Assembly: GCA_963070105.1 (NCBI GenBank)
Contig: OY718808.1
Span: 4,813,738 to 4,877,737, forward strand
Reading direction: 5' to 3'
Length of the DNA stretch: 64,000 nucleotides
Source of the DNA: Litomosoides sigmodontis
Lineage: Eukaryota; Nematoda; Chromadorea; Rhabditida; Onchocercidae
Position 1 is the stretch's first letter; each line of letters starts with the position of its first letter. The notes under the pieces are model-generated. The model did not search any database. It saw nothing but the letters and a program-made list of their open reading frames with translations, and was not told the origin of the DNA. Of the stretch, positions 26,308-38,938 are shown piece by piece. The position numbers were made by a program, and so were the translations under genes.

Positions 26308-29300
26308 TTATGCAGCCAAATCCGTGACAACTGATGATGATGCCGACGGGCACAGGACTAAAATAATTCGCGTAAACGGTCTATTATTTCAACAAATACC
26401 CGTCAAAATGAATATATGAAGTCTCCTATTCATAATTGTAAGAAAATTTGTAATACTCTTCCGCAGAATCCCTTTTGTGCTTGAAATTCGACAAACCTGT
26501 TTTAGAATTATTAACAAAAAATCTTAAATGTGCACAGAAGTGCTTCAAGCAACGGTTGAAGAACATGAAGTTTTATATCCGAATTGAAATTGTTACCAGT
26601 TAAGATGTAGTCGGTTAGCATGCTTGGAACAGCAGGACTATCTTCATCAACTGCTCGCAATACTGAAATTGCTTCTAATTAAAACTGTAATACTGTAACA
26701 CTGAAATTGTCATATTTAGATAGCTAATAGAATTTGACCAAAGCAATAACAGCAGATTGTACATTGTGCGGAATTTATTTTAGCTAACAAAAATTTCTTC
26801 CAAATAGTTACATGCTAACAAACAGTGACGTCATTACTAGATTAACTAAACAACAGGCAAGACTGTTTAGTTTGGCAATTTGACATGATAATGGCAGAAA
26901 TAAAAACCAAAGTAAGAATGTAATTATTATACGTTTAATAAGCGCCATCAATGTGTTCATGTCCAACGGCAGGCGACTTTCATCGTACGGAATTGCAGCC
27001 ATCATATACTGAAAAATTATATTCTAAGTTTTAATAGTTTCTTCAATATATTAGTACCGACAAAGTACGAGAATATAAGTTCTTACATTCATAACTTTAT
27101 AATGTAGAACAGCTCAATAGAGTACTATTCAGCATGCATTTTCAGTTCAAAGCATTCGTTTTGGAATAATAACACCATAGCACTCTTAATTATCCAAATT
27201 TATGTAAAATTAATGTTTTATTTGAGTAACAAGAAAAGGACATTTATAGCAAAGTACTCAGGCTTACATCCGCATATGAATCACTATATAATGCCATACG
27301 AAACTGCATTGACTTCATTAAAGTAAAGGTAAGGGATTTTAATTTTCAATTTCTAGATCCGATTAAAACTGTAACAGGGAATAAGTGCTCACATTAGAAT
27401 ACCAAATGCAAAAAAAGAAACAATTTTTACCTGTGGTAACTGCGAAGAATCATTTTTCAACGGTTTACGTTTCCGCTCATTGATAAAATGTCTTCGTCGA
27501 TTCTGTATGGATAAAAGCAACGATATGAATGTGTTTTTCATCTCCTTCTCATACTCTAACTCGTCACGATGTGCTAATTGCTCCACTAAACTATCATTGT
27601 AAACCTGAAAAAAGGAATAAAAGTAATGAAGGAAGGAAAATACGTGACATTTATAATAGAAACATTAAACGACCTTCTTCAATTTTGTCTTCAGAAACAC
27701 AACTCAAATTCTCTAGAACTGCACAAATACTTCCATTAATGTTTTTTTGTTTCATCGGCTTAAATCACAAAATATCCCTTACAGCTAGCATTACAAAAAA
27801 CAAAGTGATTTATTTTTACCTGTATCAATTGTTCCATTTCAGCGCTCAGAGCAAGCAATCTGCTATAGGAAAATGATTCTAAATCTGAAAGCATTTAAAT
27901 TACAAAGTAGATAGCTAAGTGAAGAGCGAAATTACGAGAAAAATAAAATACAGTAAAGGCGCAACAGAGAATAGATGAGTCATTTGGAATTTAAATAATA
28001 TCACGTAAAAAACAATCGTTCGAATGATGAGAAAACGTTAAAAATAATGATTAATAATTTCTTTTCTCATTTTTTTCGTGACCTTTTTTAAATGACACGA
28101 ACTAAAAGCTTTAAAGCAAACAACACTGACAAATAGTGAACGTTGCACATTTAAGCATCGAGATGCATGCAAAAAAATTACGTTTTGAGGAAATTTGCAC
28201 TGAATGAATTGAACAAGGAAAATTTTCATCCTATTTTAAAATCTACCGCTCAAGCATAAAATTCTTAGCTTTGGGAGTTAGCCTTTTATGGTCCCAATCC
28301 CTTTCTTCCTTCAAAATTTATTATTTTAAATTGTTTATGATTGCACTAGAACACAAATAATACTGCTTCACAACAGCTAAAAGTACATCTCACTCAACAT
28401 TACTTACCTTCAAATCCTGCAAAATGTTGAAAAAATCTGTTAGTAGCAGTTGCGAAAATGATAGAAAAGTTGAAATATTTTGAAAATTTCATCAAATCAG
28501 CAAAATTACAATGCCAACCTACTCACTATGTCTTTTCATATGCTCACCTCTGGGATGGCTTTAGCAAACATTCCGTGTAAATACATTTCTTTTATACTTT
28601 TACGTTAAAAGAGTAAATGACATTTAATGTTGCGCTCTCAAAGGACGACTACCTTGTACTTGAAGTAAGACCTGTACTTACTTTCAGAATTTGACGTAAT
28701 AGCAACGGCCTGTCGCAGTTTGATATCCATTTCGTATTGACCATTTGGCAAGGGTGAACGCATCGGTGAATACATGCTATCCATCGATTCCATCGTGCGA
28801 TCAGTCATTATCGATCCCGAAAAATCACACGACTGAAAAGTATCATAACAGTCCCTGTTATTTCTATAACGATTGTGTCAGATATATTTCAACTTTTTCA
28901 TTCTATGAGAACAACGGATGAAATATCACGTAAAGTACGAAATTAACCTGAAGCATTTGATCAATTTCTTCGATCACCTGATCGGCAGTTTGTGGAGGTG
29001 ACTCTGACAAAGGACCACGCTGATTGATCAATTGATGCATATCTAGTGCACTCCTCAGCTCTTCATCTTCTTCCGATAAATCAATACCTGGATCACTGCT
29101 TTCCTAAAAAAAAATTACGATTTAATCATTCTCTTCAAGGATTTCTTAATTCCCGGCCTTGTAAGAAGTGAAATATGAACTTCTCATAGCACAAAGTAAA
29201 CTGCCCAGAAGTTCTCAAACTTCTCTAAATTCAATGTTGAAATTCATTGAAAAAATTGGATTGAAGAAGTAAATTCAATTTTTCGATTCAGCATATGGAA

Positions 29301-32300
29301 GCTAACATATTTAACTTTTCAGATTCTCAGCTAATTACTTCCTGCATCTAATTCATGAAATAATGCGCTTCTTCTATGACATTGTACTGTATGAATACAA
29401 TGAACAGATAAGCTAAAAACCGTTCTCTACATCAAAACATTTGTAAAATAAAATTATAATTCTGGAATTTTTAAAGAAAAAAATGATTTTTTCTTTGTCC
29501 AATAGCACGGAATCAACGCTCAGTTTGTTTTGACGAACAGAGTCAACATTAGAAAGACCTTTTGGTAATCTTTGGTAGGAAGAATTATCACTACGTGAGA
29601 GTTGGAGACAATAGCTCCAAACGGATAGGAAGAAGTTCAATGTTGGAAGATTTCACTTTCTATTCATTGCTTCATATAAATGAAAGCCAATTTGAAAATG
29701 CTAGAACCGTTTATCAAGAACAATCCAACAGAAGGAATGAAACACAAACAGAAATTAATTTCTTCTGCACTTAAAGATGAAATTCAAAATTTCGATTCCT
29801 CTAATGAATTGATTAATAATGGAGGTGGCATAAAAAGGGGAAAGATTCATAGCTTAAGAGAATCCAAATTTTCAAAAGCTCTTAAAAGGTCTCATCAATT
29901 ACACAACATTTACAATGCCAAATGTTGTGATCAATTTTAACATATATTTCAATAAATCTATCATTTCTCAATACTTGCCACCGATCAGTCAATCAGTCTC
30001 ATGCTCTCCCTTCCTATATTTATCTCTTTCTTTCTTTCTCTCTCTCTCTCTCTCTCCCTTCCTCCTATTTCATTTATCAAATAAAAGAGATGGAAGGATT
30101 TATGATAAGTTCCCTGATGCCACTACAGTCATATCAAATGATTGACAGAATGACAATTTCTGTAGTCCAACATTTGTACATAGCAATGATTAAATTCATA
30201 AGTGGGCTCAGCAGAACATTCATAGTTCTAGGAACCCCGCACCTCTCAAAGCTTCTGGGTTTTCTTTTCGTTTTCATACAACCTTACCGGTAGCTTCCTT
30301 CATTTCAGAATTTTTTTGTATAAGTTGACCTTGCGAGAATTGACAAAGAATCTAAATATTAGAAATAGATGAAGTTTTAGGGAAGTGCAGAAATGATTGG
30401 AATAACTTTCTAAAACTATCAGATAAATTCACCTTTCTCATCCAATTTTTAGGAGATCGGCCTAGCTCCATAAGAAGAGAATATTTCTCTTTGCGTTTTA
30501 TCGAATTTCTGCTTACCAAAAAATTGTTTTTTTTCACGGCTTTTTTCTGCTTTGAAATAGCTTCTTGCATTTCTGATGGGAAAAGAATTCTCTCCCTCTC
30601 TTTCTCTCACTCCCTTCCACCCGTTCTCCAAAAATTATGTGAAGGAAGAAGAGTGCTTGGATTCATCTTGCTCAAGATGTCTAACTGAAGTTATACAAGA
30701 AGTAAGGCGTTACAAATAGATTCATTTTTTTTCAATCCCACTGCAAGCTTCTCTCCTCCTGTATCTCTCATAGTCTGCCGCTCTCTAAAAAGTGAATTTC
30801 AAAAATTCTACAGAAATTATTCAGTCGGATGTAACTGAAAGATGACAACAGTTCGCTGAACGGCAAAGCTATTCCTTTCAATGCTTACGGGTGTATCCGC
30901 CATTCCCCGCAATTCCTCTAAAATTGCTTCACAGCGTCATCAAGTTAAACCCGTCATTAAACGCCTATTTCTGTTCCATCCTCAACGGAAGCGAACTAGT
31001 GCGTTAATTTAACAAAATTCAGCACAATGTTTTAATTACCTAAAAACTAAGGGTAACTTGATGTAATCAGCCAAACGATTTCAAAAATTTCATTACCCTT
31101 GAAAATCGTACATTGCCTTTAGTTCACAGTTCACAGTGGTATTGCGAGAATTGTGCTCTCTATTGTATTTAGGATCACTGCAAAAAAGTGGGACGGACCT
31201 TGCGTGGTTGGAGATTCAGAGCGGGAAGTTGCAACCGCCTTGTTTGCGTCTTCGAGAAATCAAGTGGAGGCATATTACCGAAATTTCCCGTTAAAGTCCA
31301 CCAAATTCTGAAAAATGAAATAATACCGGCATTACTTGAGGAAGGCTTTAATCTTTCCCAAATATAAGACTAAAATAGATGGCACTACTTGAGCAAATGT
31401 TTGTATATAACCTGCGTAATCTCACAATACTTTGAAAACTTTGTGAAAGTCATACTGATGACGTGAAAAATACGTGATGCTTTGTACGAAGGAGAAAGTA
31501 GCTTTCTGAACAAATTGTGCACTGCCTCTCAGCATTACTTTCAAGTTTTGCATCTCTAGAAATGAGAAGTGGAACGATTCGCTTCGTGTTATCTATCGCC
31601 ATCGTAATCCTCAAGGTCAATGACTACTCAAAGATTTATCTGAACTAATTTGAAGACGCTACATTCTTCCGTTCATGGAATAATGGCACTTCACTTCTTC
31701 ACACAGAGAAACTTTTACGTGAGAAAACGTGAAATGCGCAATGAGAACAGCAAATTTCTAGCAGAAAAGTAAAAATTTGCCTATCAAAAAACGGGAATTT
31801 GAAAAATAAATTCCCGTATGAGGAGTCTAAGAATGATTCCTCCAGTGATTAAGCAAATTACATTCATTAATGAAAATGGTAAGCTACCTGCCCAATTTAA
31901 TACTTACTTCACTAAACGAAGGTATTTTTTCAATTTAACATTAAAATACACCTATCCATTATTAATCATTTCACCAAAAATAGTCATTTTTAAAAATAAA
32001 TCGAAGAAGAATGAAATCAGTCAAATCTTCATATCAACGATGAATTAGTAGATTTATGAGAAAAATTTATTGTTTCCTATATATCTCAGCTTACTATGAT
32101 TATAGGATAATTTCAAAAGTTACTTTCGCTATAATTTTAGAATGTCAAGGACGAATTGCTTCTCTCAAATCTGCCTCAGATGAAACACCCACAGTAATAA
32201 TTGCTGTTGTAAAATTAGTTTCCAAACGACACCGCTGCAGTGTTCTGATTTAATTGACAACAAACTTTCGGGATAATAATATGTGGCGCAGACAACTAAC

Positions 32301-35300
32301 ATAAATATATTCTTTTGAAAACTTCCCATTGTAATGGAAATTTTCCAGTCAAAAAAAAATGGCAGGAGGATGTTTTGAAAGTGATGTACACGTACGATAT
32401 GATCGATTAATTCTGGATGAAAATTCTGTCGTGATGGAGTGATGAATGAAGAACAGGTACTTACTGGCTTTCAGACATGATTTCCTCCTGCGAGCGCACT
32501 TGTATTGGTGCTAGTTGTTCGGTGGTCTTGTTAAGATCCTTGAAGCAGTGTGAGATTTCCTGATCAAATGTTTCCACCAGCTCTTCCAAACTACCCGATA
32601 GATTTTCCGCATCAAAATCGAAATTGTTCTCGCAATCACTGGTCCTGCAATAAAAGTAATAGATGAAAACGTTAGCGCTTACGCTTCAATATTGAATTTC
32701 TTTTCTTTTCAGGATTTTCACAATGAATTTTCCTAAGCTTTTCCGTAGATTAGCATGGAACTATCAAATTTCAGGTAGTTTTTGCAAACTGAAAATGAGG
32801 ATTGCCAGAAATAATTCATTATTTCGAAAAGAACAAAAAAAACAGAATATTGAAAAAGCGGAACAGTCGTTTTCCAGTCAACTAATTGTTATTTTCCCAA
32901 GGAAAGTGTAAGCTGAACAAAAGGAATGGAATACAGTCGAAGTTATACTCATTGAGCTGCACCTGAAGTACGATAGTATGGAAGACAGGGAATTAGCTGA
33001 GAAGCTGTGGATCAATCAACCGAAGATTGATCGAAACGATCATTTTTCAACTATCTGAAAACGGTTGACGAAGAAGTTACGTCATATTTTCAAGAATTTT
33101 TATTTTTCTCATAATGTTAATTATTTTTCTCATAAATGTTCCATAATAAACTAATCTAACTTCACAATTCATAAGCAGATGATGACTTTTTAAGTAATTT
33201 CCACCCGTTTGACGGTGTTTGATCGAAGAAAAAATCCTGAAAATCTTCACTTGCACATCACACGCACAGATTAGTGATGATGTGGACATTGCACCGCTGG
33301 CCACTAACAAATTATCATTTGCTATCACTGTAATTTCTTATCAACTCTTTATCATCGTGATTATCAATTGTGTTTGAGAATGTTGTTTAAAAGATATTAT
33401 TTTCACTGTTCATCACTCCTCTCACACATCTCGCCTTGGCTAAACGAAAGGAGGAGAAGTGAGAGTTGAAAGCAAAAGCAATAAAACCTCTTAGGTTTTA
33501 TTCCTATCCCAGTCGGCATCTTTTCAACCTTTAATCAAGAAAGAAGAGATGAGAGAGTAAGAGATAAAGGATAGAAACACGAGGAGCACACAGAGATAGA
33601 TAGATAGATCGATGGCTGAGTTTCGAAATCTAAATCGTTTAAGTTTCGTCATTCCGATATACAATGAGAATTTATTAAGCGTCGTCTACTGTTGCATTTT
33701 GTGTGTGTGTGTGTGTGTGTAGTAAATGCTATTCCACATCGGAGGGGATAAATTCACATCTAATCATTGCTTGAAAAGTGAAATAAAAAAGAAATTCATA
33801 AAATTAAGTGCTGCCAACAGATTAATTAAAGTGAAATTAAACTGAATTAGTTAGCAATTGAGAAGTGAAGTGGGAGATGTTCGAATATGTCCATCTTTAG
33901 CCGTTTTTAATTTGAAATAATTTTGAACACATACTCACTTGAGCCAAAGAGGGTTGAAAAGGATTGGATGAGTGGAGCAAATGCCGTAAAAAAGCGAATG
34001 GATTGAAGTAGGCTGGCTGCATCGTTCACTCCATGTTAGCCGATAACATGCCCCTTCCCTGTCCCTCTGACCGATAAGTACCCGAACTATCTATTCCCTT
34101 ACCTCTATTTCTCCATTTTACTTACTTTTATTCTACTTCAATGAGAATTCATTCAAAAAAAAGTGACACAGAGGAGGAGATAAACATCCATAGAGCTGCT
34201 GTAGCAATGTTAACATTATTAATCTCTCATCTACACATTTTCATCTTTCAGTCTTGCACTAACAAAAATCAAAGATTCGTCATTGTCTCTCCTAATATCA
34301 ATTGATTCTAAACATAGGAGAGAGAGAGAGGTAGAGAGTGAGTGAGAGGGAGAGATAGATGTAAACATCAGAATTACAAAATTATCGGTTGTCAAAAGAA
34401 TACTTTATAATATCTCCCTTGTTCCATCCTCTTCTCACTATCCTCACTTTCAAATCCTTTTCATTAAAAAAAAGTGCAATTTGAATTTTAACAGTTTATT
34501 TAAATGTGCAAATATATTCAAGGAATTAGTGAAGATGACGTCACATATAACGTCACCTGTTCATATTCTTAACTTACACACTGATCTTTCGACAACAATC
34601 CAATCTAAATCTTTCATCATTTCATTAATATTCTTCTCACTGCGTGAATTCAGCAGCATGCTTCACAATAAATTACTTTGAAAAGTAAATGATTTCTTTT
34701 TTTAATTGCTCTACAACAAAGTATGAGAAATGATACCGAGCAATTCAATTCAAACATTCATATTTAAAATTAACGTCATTTTTTTGACGGGAAATTAGAG
34801 AAAAAAGAAAGAAGGAAATGAGAAAAATGGCATTGTTGTTTTGTTTGAAATGAAACAGAGAAATTTGCAAATGTACTGGAAATTGCTTATCGAAACGTGA
34901 AATGTGTTGTCCAGCTTCTTCTTCTTCTCCTTCAAATGTCGTAAAGAATGGGCAGCGAAATGTTTTCAAATACTTGATTTCTTTCAGAGCATAGCTCTTT
35001 TGTGTCCACTCAATCATTTTATTCCTAATTAAAATATATAAACATCGGATTTTACGATTTCATTCCGTATCAGTGGTTTCGGATGGGCAACATTTCTATG
35101 CATTTGCTGAACAAATTGATAATATAATCAGTTTTACGAGTAGCACTGAAATGCGAGCATCCAAATTTCATCCAAATCACTGCAAAAAGATTTCAACGAA
35201 AAAGTGAAACAGTGCTGGAAAGAGGAGGATGAAAATCGAGAGAAGGATAATCTTCCGTTTCATCAAATTTCAGTAAATGACCAAATGGAGACACTCTTAC

Positions 35301-36319
35301 CAATGAAATTTGTGGAAAAAACGCTCATGTGATTTGTAGAATATTCAAAATGGGCATTAACCAATGATAAATTAAGCCGAAAGCATTAAAGTTGAGGAAG
35401 GGAGTACAATAAGAGAGAGGGAGAGACAGGAGAGAGAGAGAGAAAGAGAAGAAATGGCTAATACTTTTAAAGAGAAATAAATATATAAAAGAAAAGGAAA
35501 TATTTGGTAAGGAAAAACAATCGTTTCTTTCCCACTCAATGCGGCATAACTTTAAGGGTATTACTTACTTCCACACCGGAAGAAAACACCACAAAATACC
35601 TTTTCATTTAAAATTGGCTGAAAGCACAAGCGCTATTTACCTTCGCTTTTGCATGTTATCGAATTTGACACGAGAAAAAAGCAGTGGAAATGATTTTCAG
35701 CGAAAATTTAAACATGAAGTTATTATTTCTCATCATTTATCTCCAGTAGAGAGACAGGGAGAAAAAGAGAGGGAAACGACTTGGGAAAGAGAAAAATGCG
35801 CCATTTGGAGAATTATTTGAAAGAGATGAGAGTAAAATGCATGACAATAACTCATTACAGTAAGTGTTGAAATACAGATGAACGTAGCAATAAGCGCATG
35901 CAACGAGCACTATTTGCGCTTCTCTCTCCCCCTCACTGTCATACGGTTAATTTCCAACTTTTTATTGCTCTGTTAGTGTATGAAAGTTTGTTTTATTGAA
36001 AAAGAAAAATGAACGGACAACGAAAGGAAAAGAAGTGATAGGGAACATGGGAATGAGGCGGTGGCTTTCCTCATCGTTGGTCTTTAGCGCTTTTGTACTT
36101 ACAAGCAAACTGTTTCGTTCCCTCTTGCAGAGCGGAAAAGACAGGATGCTTAGAAGATTAATTGGAAAGAAACTTCAAAGGAGTGGAATAAAAGGGAGAG
36201 AAGCGCACTTACGATTGTTGTGATGCTGCTGCCTTGACGAAGTCGATGTCATCCTCGAGATGCGCCAGAGGCACTTCCGGCACACCACAGCTCATGTCCT
36301 CACCCATTCCTGTACCCAT
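26308..36319 (-). CDS. unc-76: UNC-76 / FEZ family kinesin-1 adaptor for axonal transport
   Basis: Twelve minus-strand exons give 392 aa: 36213-36319, 32465-32644, 31199-31307, 28948-29103, 28682-28832, 28408-28416 (9 nt), 27820-27884, 27431-27604, 27268-27303, 26933-27008, 26597-26662, 26308-26357. All are in frame. Family blocks in order: LEELVETFDQEISHCF and LAPIQ (exon 2); IWWTLTGNFGNMPPLDF (exon 3); TADQVIEEIDQML (exon 4); the coiled-coil core VEQLAHRDELEYEKE (exon 8); AAIPYDE (exon 10); VPSMLTDYILTVLCPS (exons 11-12). FEZ proteins link kinesin-1 to cargo, and unc-76 is needed for axon bundling and outgrowth in C. elegans. The length is that of a full FEZ protein. The first intron is 3.6 kb and rich in GA/CT tracts, as often seen in neuronal genes. 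Start at 36319 is the first in-frame Met; 36307 is an alternative. The 9-nt exon is optional for frame. Confidence 0.93.
28408..28416 (-). other. unc-76: 9-nt microexon of unc-76
   Basis: On the minus strand the sequence TTTTGCAG|GATTTGAAG|GTAAGTA gives a strong acceptor and a strong donor nine bases apart. It lies between an exon ending in phase 1 and one starting with the remaining two bases. Inclusion adds three residues (about residues 201-203) just before the coiled-coil core; skipping also keeps frame. Confidence 0.6.
32930..33075 (+). mobile_element. Possible mariner-type transposase fossil in the first unc-76 intron
   Basis: A short plus-strand frame contains RELAEKLWINQPKIDR, which resembles the second helix-turn-helix of mariner transposases (a reLAe-l-vs-sti-r pattern). 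A one-base frameshift restores an ending like QLSENG. No inverted repeats, DDE/D catalytic region or target duplication was found. If real, it is an old, inactive fragment. Chance similarity cannot be excluded. Confidence 0.25.
33541..33610. repeat. GA-rich tract in unc-76 intron 1
   Basis: A purine-rich stretch (gagatgagagagtaagagat and a gata run) is one of several such tracts spread through the large unc-76 introns. A (GT)10 run follows at 33701-33720. Confidence 0.7.
34318..34360. repeat. GAGA tract in unc-76 intron 1
   Basis: A near-continuous GA repeat with short interruptions. A similar tract lies at 35407-35445 in the same intron. Confidence 0.75.
35407..35445. repeat. GAGA tract in unc-76 intron 1
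   Basis: Interrupted GA repeat, gagagaggga-type, matching the tracts at 33541-33610 and 34318-34360. Confidence 0.75.
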
Positions 36320-37077
36320 CACCGTATGGATATCGGTCACTCCGCTATTCGCGTGAAATTCCGCCGCTACAAATTGCAAGTACAAATTACAAGTAGCAGT
36401 GGCGTGGAGTGCAGTGGAATGGAACGGAATGGAATACTAGAAGAGGGTGGGACGAAAAAATGCACTGCGATGAACTGCGGCGGCTATTGTCACCTTTTCT
36501 TCATTGGTAGCGATCCTAAGCGGCTAGCGCCGAGCCGCTCTCTCTCCACCCCAAATCGTTCGTTGCAACGCAACTGAACCCGAAAATCAATCAGCTTTCC
36601 TCGAACTACTTCCATCACAGCAAACATGTGCCACACACGCACGCACGCACGCACACATATGGACAGGGACACAGAGAGAGGGATAAATGCTGGATGCACT
36701 AACTGATCGGCCAATTGCGCTCGGCGGATGGGGAGATTCATGACACTCACGGAGTTAGTTGCGTTTCATTCTTCCAGCCGACGGATGCTTCCATCCGTTT
36801 TTGAGGAAAGACCTGCCACGCGTAGAGCCTGCAGAGGAGCAGCAGAGCCTCCTCCGCCAGCCTTGAAAGCCTACCACTCGCTTCCACCACTAGTCCGATC
36901 TCCCTCTTCATTGTGTCTCAAGCATATAAGGGAAGCGATGGCACAATTGCGCCTCAGTTACACTCATCCAACAAGTATCATCGCTGCAGTAGATAGCTAC
37001 GTCGTTTTTCAGCTCCATGAAATGAATGAACCTTTTGAAATGTGGAGAATGAACTAATCGGCCGATAAGGTGAAGCA

Positions 37078-37098
37078 GCTGCTGCTGCTGCTGCTGCT
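37078..37098. repeat. (GCT)7 trinucleotide repeat
   Basis: Seven perfect GCT units lie upstream of unc-76, followed at 37111-37147 by a CT-rich tract. Confidence 0.9.
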
Positions 37099-38926
37099 AC
37101 CTGTTGCTTACCTCCCTCCCTCTCTCGCTCTCTCTCTCTCTCTCTCTATTTATCAGTGGAGAGGAAGATCGGTGCAGCCGCGCTGTGCAGCTGTGGAACG
37201 CAAGGAGCATCACAGAAGGGGTATGCAGCGCAACTACTAAGTGGCAGTCCCATGTTCATTTCGGAATTCACTAGCCTAATCTCTTCATGCAGTCTCTCTC
37301 CGCCATCTCTCTCCTAATTTAACTAACACTTACTTATTTGCTTCAGAAATTTGCCAGTACGTCTAGCGCTTCCGAGTGGAAGAAATGATTGATTGCCCAG
37401 CCGAGAAAGATGTGGGAAAAATTGAAAAAACAAATTAAAATTCACAGTAATTGTCGCTCATCGTTCTTCCTTCTCTTACAGAAGTATGAGTAATAGTGCC
37501 TTGCGCTAGTTCACTTCAGCAAATGCGAATTTGAATCGCACACTCAAAAATGACCACTGATAGAATCAGCGGTCGAAGCTAATCTCTTTTTTTTCATCTC
37601 TTTTTCTAGCTATATGAAAATCAGAAATTAGCTGAATGATGAAGTTGGTCACCTTGTCACTATCACTATTACGTTGGATATAGTCTAATTCTCTAAAGAT
37701 GTTCCACATCAGTCCATCAGTTTACTTCAGAAGTCCATTAATAGTAGAATGAGAGATTGCACTTTCAGTTGAATATTTCATCCAGCTGATATTTGATCTT
37801 TTGAAGCTTCTGGGAAACTAACTCCTTGTTTTCATGGATTAATGGTTTCTTGTTCTTATCAGCGATCATACTCTTTCCTTTAGATGATAATCAAACAGTG
37901 CTAGAAGAACCAATTAACTAATAACATCCAACTAGCACTGCAAATGCGATATTGAAATATAACTTCAATGATGTGAACAGTCGGGAACTTCAAGGCTGCT
38001 GTTCAAGTAATTATCTCTTCATCTCTAAAACAGTACTATTAGTTGTTGATTTTGCTGTTTAAAAAGTGTTACTTATGATTGTTGGGTAATCAGAGATTCC
38101 GATAAAATTCGTTGCGTGGAAGTTCGCGTGATGCAGAGAACGTGTATAACGTATGTGAAGAATCTTTCTAGGGAAAGGGAAAGAGTGGATGAAAAAGCGC
38201 TCTTCATAACTATTTCATTCCTTTCATCATTCACATTTCCATCAATTGAAATACTTCACTACCGCCATTCTCTTCGTCCATTGCCAAAAGCGCTTTTTTT
38301 CCGTTGTAATGTAGAAGCATTGATTAACTTGAAGTGATGTCGAGCGGCGATGGCAGCTCTTCTGGCAATTTTCACTTCACCGAGGATGGTGCGTAATGCA
38401 CTTCGCTTGATTTCCATTCAAAAATTTGCATTTAACAACCTTCAGACGAACTATTCTGAAGTCGAAGTTTATAGTGTAACAGTTATCGGATGGTGCACTC
38501 CGAAATTTCATTTAAACTTCGATGGGTTTAGGGATGGGGTGTGAGGGCAAGAGGTCTGAAGCACTCAGCAGTATCAGATTACTTGCTCGTCATTTCAGTA
38601 GGAAAAAATTCATGGTAAATTTACATTTGAATTGTCTGTATTTGTCAGTTATCTATGTTACTAATTTTCACGTAATTTTTGTCCTCACTTCTATAATTTT
38701 GCTCGTAAAACTGGTGTGCTCCAACTAGCTCGGAGATAAATGCGAAATGTGAGATCAGACATAAGTTGAGGAATTTGTGAAATGAAGTTTAGCGTTGCTG
38801 GTCTTGACTTCGTCATATTTCTAGTTCACACTTCTTTCACTTGCAAATATGTTTTTCATTTTTGTTCAAGCGTAATGCACATGCTCAGAGGTTTCGAACT
38901 GAGACAGAAAAGTTGACGAATTTAAT

Positions 38927-38936
38927 CGGTTTGCAG
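38927..38936 (+). promoter_or_regulatory. Probable spliced-leader trans-splice acceptor of the dynein IC gene
   Basis: CGGTTTGCAG ends two bases before the ATG at 38939, with no compatible upstream coding exon, so spliced-leader addition is likely. Confidence 0.5.
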
Positions 38937-38938
38937 TC

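Larger units (their letters stand above)
36320..38938. promoter_or_regulatory. Divergent upstream region of unc-76 and dynein intermediate chain
   Basis: This 2.6-kb block separates the two start codons. Its left half (36320-37200) is the most GC-rich part of the window and carries a GGAAT cluster near 36414-36435, an ACGC/CA run near 36638-36656, (GCT)7 at 37078-37098 and a CT tract at 37111-37147. The plus-strand open frames here (for example 36728-37057) look like products of base composition rather than genes. It probably contains the unc-76 promoter and 5' UTR. Confidence 0.5.

Noticed and set aside
36260..37057. Plus-strand open frames in the GC-richer region upstream of unc-76
   Set aside because: No family resemblance; one is antisense to unc-76 exon 1 and the rest follow base composition.
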